Shown here in pieces: positions 33,532 to 41,544 of a stretch of 44,318 nucleotides of DNA. The first letter of the stretch is position 1. Every line of letters starts with the position of its first letter. The stretch comes from Colimorpha sp045597945 (GTDB taxonomy: Bacteria > Bacteroidota > Bacteroidia > Bacteroidales > P3), in contig JAZLLD010000030.1 of assembly GCA_045597945.1 (NCBI GenBank), positions 1 to 44,318 of the forward strand. The letters are read 5' to 3'. The translations under genes were made by a program, and so were the position numbers. The notes beneath the pieces were generated by a model, which worked only from the letters and a program-made list of their open reading frames with translations, was not told the DNA's origin and did no database searches.

Positions 33532-35112
33532 ATGTCTGAGATTAAACCTGCCGAAGTATCGGCGATATTAAAAAAACAGCTGGCCGAGGTTGACCTTGAG
33601 GTCAAGCTCGAAGAAGTCGGCACTGTGCTCACCGTAGGCGACGGCATTGCGCGAGTCTATGGTTTGAACAATGTGCAGGCCGGCGAACTTGTGCTGTTTA
33701 ATACTGGTGAGCAGGGTATTGTTCAGAACCTGGAAGAGGACAATGTGGGTATCGTGCTGCTGAATGAGGCCAGCACAATCAACGAGGGCGATATCGTGAA
33801 GCGTACCCGCCGCATTGCCTCGGTGAAGGCCGGCGACCAGCTGGTGGGCCGTGTCATCAACACCATTGGCGAACCTATCGACGGCAAAGGCCCCATTGAG
33901 GGCGAACTGTTTGACATGCCCTTGGAGCGCAAAGCCCCCGGCGTCATCTTCCGCCAGCCGGTGCAGCAGCCTTTGCAGACTGGTATCAAGGCTATCGACT
34001 CCATGATTCCCATCGGCCGAGGCCAGCGCGAGCTTATCATTGGCGACCGCCAGACCGGCAAGACCGCCATTGCTATCGACACTATCCTGAACCAGCGCTC
34101 ATTCTATGAGGCTGGCGACCCCGTATATTGCATCTATGTGGCTTGTGGCCAGAAAGGTTCCACCGTGGCGCACATGGTGAAAAACCTTGAAGAACGTGGA
34201 GCTATGGACTATACCATCGTTGTGGCTGCCACGGCATCCGACCCCGCCGCCATGCAGTTCTACGCCCCCTTCGCAGGTGCCGCCATCGGCGAATATTTCC
34301 GCGATACGGGTCGCAACGCATTGGTCATCTATGACGATTTGAGCAAGCAGGCCGTGGCCTACCGCGAAGTCTCGCTGCTCCTCCGCCGTCCCCCCGGACG
34401 CGAGGCTTATCCCGGCGATGTCTTCTACCTCCACAGCCGCCTGCTGGAGCGTGCCGCCCGCATTATTGAGAGCGATGAGATTGCCAGCCAGATGAACGAC
34501 CTGCCCGCAAGCCTCAAAGGCAAGGTGCGAGGTGGCGGTTCGCTCACTGCGCTGCCCATCATCGAGACCCAGGCCGGCGACGTCTCTGCCTATATCCCCA
34601 CTAATGTGATTTCTATCACCGATGGTCAGATATTCTTGGAGTCCAATCTCTTCAATGCCGGTATCCGCCCCGCTATCAATGTGGGAATCTCGGTATCGCG
34701 CGTTGGCGGTAAGGCCCAGATCAAGTCGATGAAGAAAATCTCGGGTACGTTGAAGCTCGACCAGGCTCAATACCGAGAATTGGAGGCATTCTCCAAATTC
34801 GGTTCCGACCTCGATGCGGCCACCAAGGCTGTGCTGGACAAAGGTGCGCGCAATGTGCAGATCCTCATCCAGCCGCAGTACCGGCCCATGCCTGTGGAAG
34901 ATCAGATTGCCATCATCTATTGCGGTACCAATGGCTTGCTGCAGAAAGTGCCGGTAGACAAGGTGCGCAATTTTGAGACCGAGTTTCTCTTTGCCATGCG
35001 TCAGAACCATGCCGATGTGCTTGAAAATCTGCGCAACGGCAAGCTGATTGACGAAGACCTTGCCACGCTCAGAACGGTGGCTTTGGAAATGGCTGAGAAG
35101 TATAGCGAATAA
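33532..35112 (+). CDS. atpA: ATP synthase subunit alpha
   Basis: 526 aa, full length. It is a non-catalytic nucleotide-binding subunit of F1. The P-loop GDRQTGKT spans residues 171-178, with ALVIYDDLSKQAVAYR, LLLRRPPGREAYPGDVFYLHSRLLERAA and the Q-rich C-terminal helical domain. The start MSEIKPAEVSAILKKQL is standard. Codon use is strongly biased towards C-ending codons, as expected for a highly expressed gene. A 66-base gap with an ATTCATAAATTATAAAT-type AT stretch precedes it. Confidence 0.98.
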   Translation: MSEIKPAEVSAILKKQLAEVDLEVKLEEVGTVLTVGDGIARVYGLNNVQAGELVLFNTGEQGIVQNLEEDNVGIVLLNEASTINEGDIVKRTRRIASVKAGDQLVGRVINTIGEPIDGKGPIEGELFDMPLERKAPGVIFRQPVQQPLQTGIKAIDSMIPIGRGQRELIIGDRQTGKTAIAIDTILNQRSFYEAGDPVYCIYVACGQKGSTVAHMVKNLEERGAMDYTIVVAATASDPAAMQFYAPFAGAAIGEYFRDTGRNALVIYDDLSKQAVAYREVSLLLRRPPGREAYPGDVFYLHSRLLERAARIIESDEIASQMNDLPASLKGKVRGGGSLTALPIIETQAGDVSAYIPTNVISITDGQIFLESNLFNAGIRPAINVGISVSRVGGKAQIKSMKKISGTLKLDQAQYRELEAFSKFGSDLDAATKAVLDKGARNVQILIQPQYRPMPVEDQIAIIYCGTNGLLQKVPVDKVRNFETEFLFAMRQNHADVLENLRNGKLIDEDLATLRTVALEMAEKYSE

Positions 35113-35125
35113 ATAATTACCGACT

Positions 35126-36001
35126 ATGGCTAACCTCAAAGAAGTTCGCACCCGCATCGCCTCGGTCAGCTCCACACAGCAGATCACCTCGGCCATGAAG
35201 ATGGTGTCGGCCGCCAAATTCCGAAAGGCGCAGAATGCCATTATTGGAATGCGTCCCTATGCCAACCAATTGTCGGAAATACTTTCCGATATTGGTGCCG
35301 GTGGCGAAGTGCTCACTCCTTATCACCAAGTGCGCAATGCCCAGCGTGTGCTGTTGGTGGTTGTCACCTCCAACAAAGGCCTCTGCGGCGCTTTCAACAG
35401 CAATGTGCTGAAACAGACCCAGGCACGCATAGACTATTATCAATCAACCGGGGCAGAATTGTCGATGATTACCTTGGGGAAACGCGGTAGTGAGTTTTTT
35501 GCTAAGAATTTCCAAGGCTCGGTCGTCAGCCACGACGAACTTTTAGACAATGCCACCTTCGACAGTGTCGCTCAATTGGCTGATGAGGTCATGGGGGAAT
35601 TTGTGGCAAAAAAATACGATAAGGTTGAGTTGATTTACAACCAGTTCAAGAATTCCCTCGTGCAGATTCTCTCCACCGAACAGTTCCTTCCGGTGGAATC
35701 GGGCAAGCTTCCTGGAGCAAAAGCCGGGAAAGCCACTGTCGGCGACTTTATCTACGAGCCGTCGAAAGAGGAAATCCTGCGCGAGATGGTGCCGCTGGTA
35801 CTCAGGTCGCATTTCTATCGTGTTGTCCTCGACTCCTTGGCTGCCGAGCATGGTGCCAGGATGAACGCCATGCAGAAGGCCACCGACAACGCCACCGAGT
35901 TGCTCAAGGAACTGCGCCTGAGCTACAACAAAGCCCGCCAGGCCGCCATTACCAACGAGATTATCGAAATTGTGAGTGGCTCGGAGGCTCTGAAAGGATA
36001 A
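35126..36001 (+). CDS. atpG: ATP synthase subunit gamma
   Basis: 291 aa, the central rotating shaft of F1. The N-terminal MANLKEVRTRIASVSSTQQI and TSAMKMVSAAKFRKAQ, SNKGLCGAFNSNVLK in the middle, and the C-terminal ELLKELRLSYNKARQAAIT with NEIIEIVSGSEAL are the conserved gamma signatures. It lies 13 bases after atpA. It is the last atp gene here; atpD (beta), atpC (epsilon) and atpB (a) are absent from the window. Confidence 0.97.
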   Translation: MANLKEVRTRIASVSSTQQITSAMKMVSAAKFRKAQNAIIGMRPYANQLSEILSDIGAGGEVLTPYHQVRNAQRVLLVVVTSNKGLCGAFNSNVLKQTQARIDYYQSTGAELSMITLGKRGSEFFAKNFQGSVVSHDELLDNATFDSVAQLADEVMGEFVAKKYDKVELIYNQFKNSLVQILSTEQFLPVESGKLPGAKAGKATVGDFIYEPSKEEILREMVPLVLRSHFYRVVLDSLAAEHGARMNAMQKATDNATELLKELRLSYNKARQAAITNEIIEIVSGSEALKG

Positions 36002-36047
36002 ATAATAATGTATAATTTATAATAAACACTATTAACACGCATTTTGA

Positions 36048-38915
36048 ATGAAAAAATTCTCCTTGCTATTATTAGCATTAGTTATGGCGCTCGCGGCATC
36101 GGCTCGGCCGGTATCCGTTGACGAAGCAGCCTCTGTGGCCCAGAATTATTGGACCAATGTGCTTGGCCAGAAACAGATAAGCTGTACGCTGGTCTCCAAC
36201 ACCGACTTTTCGTCGCTCTATATCTTCAGCATGAATAACGAGGGTTTCGTCATTGTGTCTTCTGACGATCGTTGTTACCCCATTCTGGGCTATTCCACCA
36301 GCAATGTGGCCCAGGAAATGGGTCCCGAAACTCGTTTCTGGCTGAACCAGTATGAGCAGGAAATCCAGGCTGTCAAGGCTGGCGAGGTGGATGTCGAAGC
36401 CGACCTTGCCGTCCACAACCAGTCCCAGTGGCAGAACATCCTTCAGAACACTTGGTCCGCTCCCAAGTCGGCCACCGCTGTTTCTCCTTTGATGACCACT
36501 CAGTGGAACCAAAGCCCTTACTACAACTACTATTGCCCCAACGGAACTCCTGTCGGTTGCCTGGCCACCGCAGTCGCCCAGGTGATGAAATATTGGAATC
36601 ATCCTGTCCGTGGCACTGGCTCTCATTCTTATTACAGCAACCTTTACGGCACTTTGAGCGCTGATTTCGGCAGCACCACCTATGACTGGGCCAACATGCC
36701 CAATGCTCTGCGTGCGTCCTCTTCTTCCGCTCAGATTCAGGCCGTTGCAACCCTTAGCTATCATGTGGGTGTGTCCATGAATATGGACTACGGTCCCGAT
36801 GGCAGCGGTGCATACGTGACTGGTGGCTATAACACCGCCGAGTATGCGCTGCCCACCTATTTCGGCTATAAGCCCTCGTTAGAGTGCCGCTACAAGAGCT
36901 ACTATAGCGAAACCAACTGGGTGGAAATGCTCAAAGACGAGATCTACGCCGGTCGTCCTGTTGTCTATGCCGGTTACGATGCCGGAGGCGGCCATGCCTT
37001 TGTCTTTGACGGCTACAACGCCAGCAACCTCTTCCATGTCAACTGGGGCTGGGGCGGCTATTACAACGGCTATTATGCCATGGGTGCCCTCAATCCTGGC
37101 GGCGGCGGCACTGGTACCAATGCCACCAACACCTTCAACTCCGGCAACCATGCCCTCTTTGGATTAGAACCCATCCCCACGCTCCGCGCCAATCCTTCCA
37201 GCCTTATGCTCTCTGCCGATGCTGGTTCTACCACTTTCTCGGTGGTAAGCGACGGCGAGACCTCGGCCCAGTGGCAGGCAACCTCCAGCGCTTCCTGGCT
37301 GAGCGTTACCCCCAATCATGGCAACGGCATGGGCTCTGTCACCACCGTCACTGCCACCGTCACTGCCAACACCACCGGCCATGAGCGCATGGCTGTTGTG
37401 ACCATCATCGAAGGCGACGACACCGCTCGTGTCAACGTTACCCAGCTCACCTGCTCCAGCGCCGATATGTGCCAACTCACTGTCCGCATGGCAGGTACCA
37501 ACGACAATGGCTGGAACGAAGCGTCCCTCTCCATTGAGTCTCCCAGCGGAGTGACCTATGGCACTGCTAAACTGGAGGCTGGCATTTATGCCGAGCAGTC
37601 GTTCAATGTCTGCTCTGATTCCGTTATCTTCACCTGGCACAATGGCTCCAGCGATGGCGTTTGCTCATTCTCTGTCTTGAACGCCAATGGTGCTGTCGTC
37701 CTCAACCACGACCGTACTGAAACAATCTTCAATCTCGACCAGTGGGTTGTGGAAAGCCCCTGCGCTGCCACCACCGACGTCGAGCCTCTTACCTACAATA
37801 TCAATGCGCCTACCGCCGACTCGCTCAAGGGCGTAGTGGCAGGTGCTGGCCAATATGTTATGGGCGACACCTGCGTCCTTTTGGCCACGGCCATGCCCGG
37901 CTATCGCTTCCAGAAGTGGAGCGACGGCGTTGTCCTCAACCCTCGCTCTGTCCTTGTCACCAACAATCGCAACCTCACTGCCTATTTCACCACCTTGGGC
38001 GTTGACACCATCCAGTACGAAAACAACCAGATCTCCGGCACTTTCGGCCAGGGCAACGACTTCAGCTATGCCGTCAAACTCCGCCAGGTTGACCTTATTG
38101 GCCATCGCCAGCTTACAGGTGTCAAATTCTATGCTGGCGGCGTGGGCACATATCGCATCGAGGTCTACTCCGGTGGCGAAGACGCTCCCGATTCCGTTGT
38201 CTATCGAGCCAACCGCAATGTCACCCGCAACACCGCCAGCAGCTGGAACGTGTTCTCCTTATACACTCCTGTCACCATCAACCATCGGGGCTCTCTTTGG
38301 GTAGTCATAACCGCTGTTGATTGCGCAGACTCTATTTCTTACGCTTCTTATGGCGGCAACCCCAACGGATCTTGGTACACCAGCGATGGCGGCAACACTT
38401 GGTCCAACCTCGTTCAGTCCGACCAGCCCGTATATGGCACCTGGATGGTGCGTGTTGCCATGGACTACGACAACGCTGAGTACACCCTCACTGCCGGCTC
38501 CAACCGTCGCAGTTGGGGCACCGTCACCGGTGGCGGCATCTATCGCTATGGCGAGATTGCCACCCTTGAAGCCACCCCTGCCGAAGGCTGCTACTTCCAG
38601 CGCTGGACCGACAAGGCCACCGAGAATCCCCACCCCGTCGTTGTCGTCTCCGACACCGTAGTTCGTGCCATCTTTGCCGAGGGCGAGCCCGAAGGCATCG
38701 ATAATGCCGCTGCTGCCGAATTCGCCACCCTTGTCCAGGGTCGCACCCTCACCGTGATGGGCGCCCAGGGCATGCGTCTCGGCATCTACGACCTCATGGG
38801 CCGCCAAGTCTATGCCACCCCGGCCTACAACCAGCAGCCCATCGCCCTGCCCTTCGCCGGCGTCTACATGGTCCGTGTCGAAGGCTTGGCAGCCCGCAAG
38901 ATTGTGGTCTACTAA
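36048..38915 (+). CDS. C10-family cysteine peptidase (streptopain-like) with BACON-like and T9SS domains
   Basis: 955 aa secreted peptidase. A signal peptide (MKKFSLLLLALVMALAASA) is followed by a Spi/PrtT-type propeptide (~22-140). The C10 catalytic domain has C171 in PVGCLATAVAQVMKYW and H316 in GGGHAFVFDGY, with FHVNWGWGG beyond. A BACON-like domain (~380-470: ANPSSLMLSADAGS, ASWLSVTP) comes next. Two divergent-InlB-like segments (GYRFQKWSDGV; GCYFQRWTDKA) flank a beta-sandwich-like region. The C-terminal ~60 residues (IYDLMGRQVY, FAGVYMVRVEG, ending KIVVY) look like a type A T9SS sorting domain. Relatives include interpain A and PrtT. It follows atpG by 46 bases, but codon bias suggests its own strong expression. 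Confidence 0.94.
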   Translation: MKKFSLLLLALVMALAASARPVSVDEAASVAQNYWTNVLGQKQISCTLVSNTDFSSLYIFSMNNEGFVIVSSDDRCYPILGYSTSNVAQEMGPETRFWLNQYEQEIQAVKAGEVDVEADLAVHNQSQWQNILQNTWSAPKSATAVSPLMTTQWNQSPYYNYYCPNGTPVGCLATAVAQVMKYWNHPVRGTGSHSYYSNLYGTLSADFGSTTYDWANMPNALRASSSSAQIQAVATLSYHVGVSMNMDYGPDGSGAYVTGGYNTAEYALPTYFGYKPSLECRYKSYYSETNWVEMLKDEIYAGRPVVYAGYDAGGGHAFVFDGYNASNLFHVNWGWGGYYNGYYAMGALNPGGGGTGTNATNTFNSGNHALFGLEPIPTLRANPSSLMLSADAGSTTFSVVSDGETSAQWQATSSASWLSVTPNHGNGMGSVTTVTATVTANTTGHERMAVVTIIEGDDTARVNVTQLTCSSADMCQLTVRMAGTNDNGWNEASLSIESPSGVTYGTAKLEAGIYAEQSFNVCSDSVIFTWHNGSSDGVCSFSVLNANGAVVLNHDRTETIFNLDQWVVESPCAATTDVEPLTYNINAPTADSLKGVVAGAGQYVMGDTCVLLATAMPGYRFQKWSDGVVLNPRSVLVTNNRNLTAYFTTLGVDTIQYENNQISGTFGQGNDFSYAVKLRQVDLIGHRQLTGVKFYAGGVGTYRIEVYSGGEDAPDSVVYRANRNVTRNTASSWNVFSLYTPVTINHRGSLWVVITAVDCADSISYASYGGNPNGSWYTSDGGNTWSNLVQSDQPVYGTWMVRVAMDYDNAEYTLTAGSNRRSWGTVTGGGIYRYGEIATLEATPAEGCYFQRWTDKATENPHPVVVVSDTVVRAIFAEGEPEGIDNAAAAEFATLVQGRTLTVMGAQGMRLGIYDLMGRQVYATPAYNQQPIALPFAGVYMVRVEGLAARKIVVY

Positions 38916-38942
38916 TATCGAATAAATAAAAAATAACATACT

Positions 38943-40235
38943 ATGGAAAAGAAACAAAGTAACGTAATTGCCATCATCACGATGTTCTTCATGTTTGCCA
39001 TGATTTCCTTTGTCACCAACATGGCGGCACCCTTTGGCAACATCTGGAAAATCAAAGACGGCATGGAGTGGTCGGGCATGCTCGGCAACCTTATGAATTT
39101 CACCGCCTATCTCATCATGGGCATTCCCGCTGGCAAGATGCTCTCGCGCATCGGCTACAAAAAGACCGCCCTTACGGCTCTTGCCGTCGGCTTCTTCGGC
39201 ATGCTCATCCAAATGTCCTCCAGCTTCATGGCTGTCAGCTATGGTGCGCTGGTGGTCTATCTGTTAGGTGCTTTTGTGTGCGGCTTCTGCGTCTGCATGC
39301 TCAACACCGTGGTCAACCCCATGCTCAACCTCCTCGGTGGCGGCGGCAACCGCGGCAACCAGCTCATCCAGGCTGGCGGCACCCTCAACTCCCTCACCGG
39401 CACGGCCACCCCGTTGCTGGCTGGTGCTATGATCGGCACCCTCACCAAGGACACCGCTCTCGCCAATGTGCGTCCCCTGCTGCTCATTGCCCTGGGCGTG
39501 TTCCTGCTCTCCTTCGTCATCCTCTATTTCGTGGCCATTCCCGAACCCAACCTGGGCAAGGCCAAGGCTGAGGGCAAGGACAAATACAGCGCCTGGAGCT
39601 TCCGCCATCTCGTGCTTGGCGTCGTTGCCATCTTCTTCTATGTGGGCGTTGAAGTGGGTATCCCTGGCGAGCTCAACTTCTACCTTTCCGACCCCACCGA
39701 CAAGGGTGCCGGCCTCGGCGAAGGTGCAGCCATCATTGGCGGTGCAATCGCTGCAGTCTACTGGCTGCTCATGTTTGTAGGTCGTCTGGCCAGCACAGCC
39801 ATCAGCGGCAAAGTCTCTTCCAAGACCCAGATCACCGTCGTTTCGGCCGTGGCCATCATCTTCCTCCTTGTGGCCATCTTCCTGCCCAAGAGCATGACCA
39901 TGTCTATGCCTGGCTATCAGGGTGGCAGCTTCACTATGGTGGTCGTTCCCGCCAGCGCACTCTTCATCGTCCTCTGCGGTCTCTGCACCTCCCTCATGTG
40001 GGGCGGCATCTTCAACCTCGCCGTCGAGGGTCTCGGCAAATACACCGAGCAGGCCTCCGGCATCTTCATGATGATGGTCGTAGGTGGAGGCGTCATGCCT
40101 TTCATCCAAGACTGGATTGCCCGTGCCACCGGCTATATGGCCAGCTACTGGCTCGTCATTGCCATGCTCGGCTTCATCTTCTACTATGCCGTGGCTGGTT
40201 GCAAGAACGTAAACAAAGACATTCCCGTGGAATAA
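38943..40235 (+). CDS. FucP/GluP-type sugar:proton symporter (MFS)
   Basis: 430 aa with 12 predicted transmembrane helices. It belongs to the fucose-glucose-galactose (FHS) branch of the major facilitator superfamily. NPMLNLLGGGGNRGNQLIQAG and GTLNSLTGTATPLLAGAMIG in the first half, and SLMWGGIFNLAVEGLGKYTEQASGIFMM late in the second half, are the conserved FHS loops. It imports a monosaccharide across the inner membrane; which sugar is not readable from sequence. It lies 27 bases after the peptidase gene and is followed by a strong terminator, so it is the 3' end of this transcription unit. Confidence 0.92.
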   Translation: MEKKQSNVIAIITMFFMFAMISFVTNMAAPFGNIWKIKDGMEWSGMLGNLMNFTAYLIMGIPAGKMLSRIGYKKTALTALAVGFFGMLIQMSSSFMAVSYGALVVYLLGAFVCGFCVCMLNTVVNPMLNLLGGGGNRGNQLIQAGGTLNSLTGTATPLLAGAMIGTLTKDTALANVRPLLLIALGVFLLSFVILYFVAIPEPNLGKAKAEGKDKYSAWSFRHLVLGVVAIFFYVGVEVGIPGELNFYLSDPTDKGAGLGEGAAIIGGAIAAVYWLLMFVGRLASTAISGKVSSKTQITVVSAVAIIFLLVAIFLPKSMTMSMPGYQGGSFTMVVVPASALFIVLCGLCTSLMWGGIFNLAVEGLGKYTEQASGIFMMMVVGGGVMPFIQDWIARATGYMASYWLVIAMLGFIFYYAVAGCKNVNKDIPVE

Positions 40236-40569
40236 AACTTCCGTTACATTTATATTCAAAGTGGGCTGGCTGATCTTCGGCCGGCCCACTTTTTTCATGG
40301 GCCTTGTTTGTGAGCGGACAAAATGGCTATTTTTAAACTTTTACCGAGGTTGGGCAACTCTAAATTTATTATCCGAAAACAATCGTTTTGGTACTTTTGG
40401 ACGAAAATTACCGCGAATTTTTCCGTGGATTTATTGTCGGCAACGTGATGCTCTCACATACTTGCGGATAATCCCGAGGAAGAAAGAAAAAGAGTTTGCT
40501 GATTTACGCCTACTGATGTCGGCACAAATCGGCGAACTCCTTCTTCTCTTAGGCGGGGTGATGCCTGGG
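40236..40569. other. 334-bp intergenic region between convergent units
   Basis: It holds the strong plus-strand terminator at its left. Beyond it I see no gene I can support. An isolated plus-strand TACTTTTG (40392-40399) fits the -7 consensus but has no -33 partner and no coding sequence behind it on that strand. No terminator for the minus-strand gene ending at 40570 is recognisable. Confidence 0.5.
40258..40295 (+). terminator. Strong intrinsic terminator after the sugar transporter
   Basis: A 13-bp stem, AAAGTGGGCTGGC (40258-40270) with GCCGGCCCACTTT (40280-40292), has one T-G pair and a 9-base loop and runs into six T. This is the best intrinsic terminator in the window. Confidence 0.92.
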
Positions 40570-41544
40570 CTATTGGTTGGCAGTCTCCGCTGCTTTGCGT
40601 TTGACGGCTTTCAGTTGCTCGGCCGGTGTGGTGCCTCGCCATTCGAATGCCATATAGTCGCTGTAGCCGTTGTTGCTCAGGTTGGCAGTGACGTTGCTGT
40701 TGACCGGAGTGGCCATCACCTGCACGGCATATACATGGCCGGTGTCCATCACCAGTCGGCGGTCGGTGACCATGTCGTAGGTGAAGAATGTGCGTTTGCC
40801 ACATTCGATCGATGCCAGCACGGGGTTGTTGTCTATGGCTTGCTGGGGGTTCTGCTGAGGATAGACTTCAACGAACTTGATGGTGTAGTTGAACTGATTA
40901 GGCTGCAAGCAGTTGCTGATGACGCCGGTCCAGATAAAGTTGACTTTGCGCATGGCTTCTAGTACTGGGTATTCGCCTTCTTGGTCCACAAGGATAGGTG
41001 CTGTGATCATTGGGGCCGACCCGCTGTAGCAAAGGTTGTATTTCAGGCAGCAGGGGAGAGAAACGTCTACACCCTCGCGAGCCACCGTGATGCAGAACGA
41101 ATAGTTGCCCTCAGGAAGTGTGAGCGCGCTCAGGTTCAGCTGGCTGTAGTCCGTCTGTATGTTGGTGCGGTATTTAAGGTTGAGGCTTAGGTCTTGAGAA
41201 GAGATGCGGTTGGTGCCGGGGTGGAGGGTGATGAGCGAGGGTATGTTGGTATAGCCGCCAATCATATCGTTGTCGGTAAAGATGTGGAGGTCGTCCTGCC
41301 CCTCGATACTCACTGAGGAGGAGAGGTCGAAGTCGACATAGACATCCATATCGTTGGGCGTGTTGTTGATCATGATCACGTTCACGTATTGGAATGGTTC
41401 GTTCAGATAGCTCATTAGCTCGGTGGGCATCTGTTTCACCCAGGGAGCCTGGGTCATGATGACGGAAACCTCATTCTGGGCCTTGGCTCCCATGGCGAAA
41501 AGGCATAGGGTCAGGAGGAGGGCTGATATGTTATTTTGTTTCAT
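40570..41544 (-). CDS. Exported protein, possibly TANFOR-domain-like
   Basis: 324 aa. The signal peptide MKQNNISALLLTLCLFAMGAKA is followed by a beta-rich mature part. Residues ~40-160 (LMSYLNEPFQYVNVIMINNT, DVYVDFDLS, ITLHPGTNRISSQDLS, LPEGNYSFCITV) recall the TANFOR-domain pattern of Bacteroidales surface proteins, in which a short strand set ends in LPxGxYxhC. I base this on memory of the family and hold it loosely. The C-terminus is charged and helical (TPAEQLKAVKRKAAETANQ). It overlaps the upstream barrel gene by 14 bases, so the two are translationally coupled. Confidence 0.75.
   Translation of the reverse strand: MKQNNISALLLTLCLFAMGAKAQNEVSVIMTQAPWVKQMPTELMSYLNEPFQYVNVIMINNTPNDMDVYVDFDLSSSVSIEGQDDLHIFTDNDMIGGYTNIPSLITLHPGTNRISSQDLSLNLKYRTNIQTDYSQLNLSALTLPEGNYSFCITVAREGVDVSLPCCLKYNLCYSGSAPMITAPILVDQEGEYPVLEAMRKVNFIWTGVISNCLQPNQFNYTIKFVEVYPQQNPQQAIDNNPVLASIECGKRTFFTYDMVTDRRLVMDTGHVYAVQVMATPVNSNVTANLSNNGYSDYMAFEWRGTTPAEQLKAVKRKAAETANQ

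Noticed and set aside
34099..35241. 380-codon antisense frame opposite atpA
   Set aside because: Shadow of atpA; no recognisable family or promoter.
40392..40399. Promoter for a small RNA in the 40.3-40.57 kb gap
   Set aside because: Exact -7 match only; no -33, no terminator or conserved structure visible.
40261..40962. 233-codon plus-strand frame after the sugar transporter
   Set aside because: It starts inside the intrinsic terminator and runs antisense into a signal-peptide gene; the translation shows no coherent domain.
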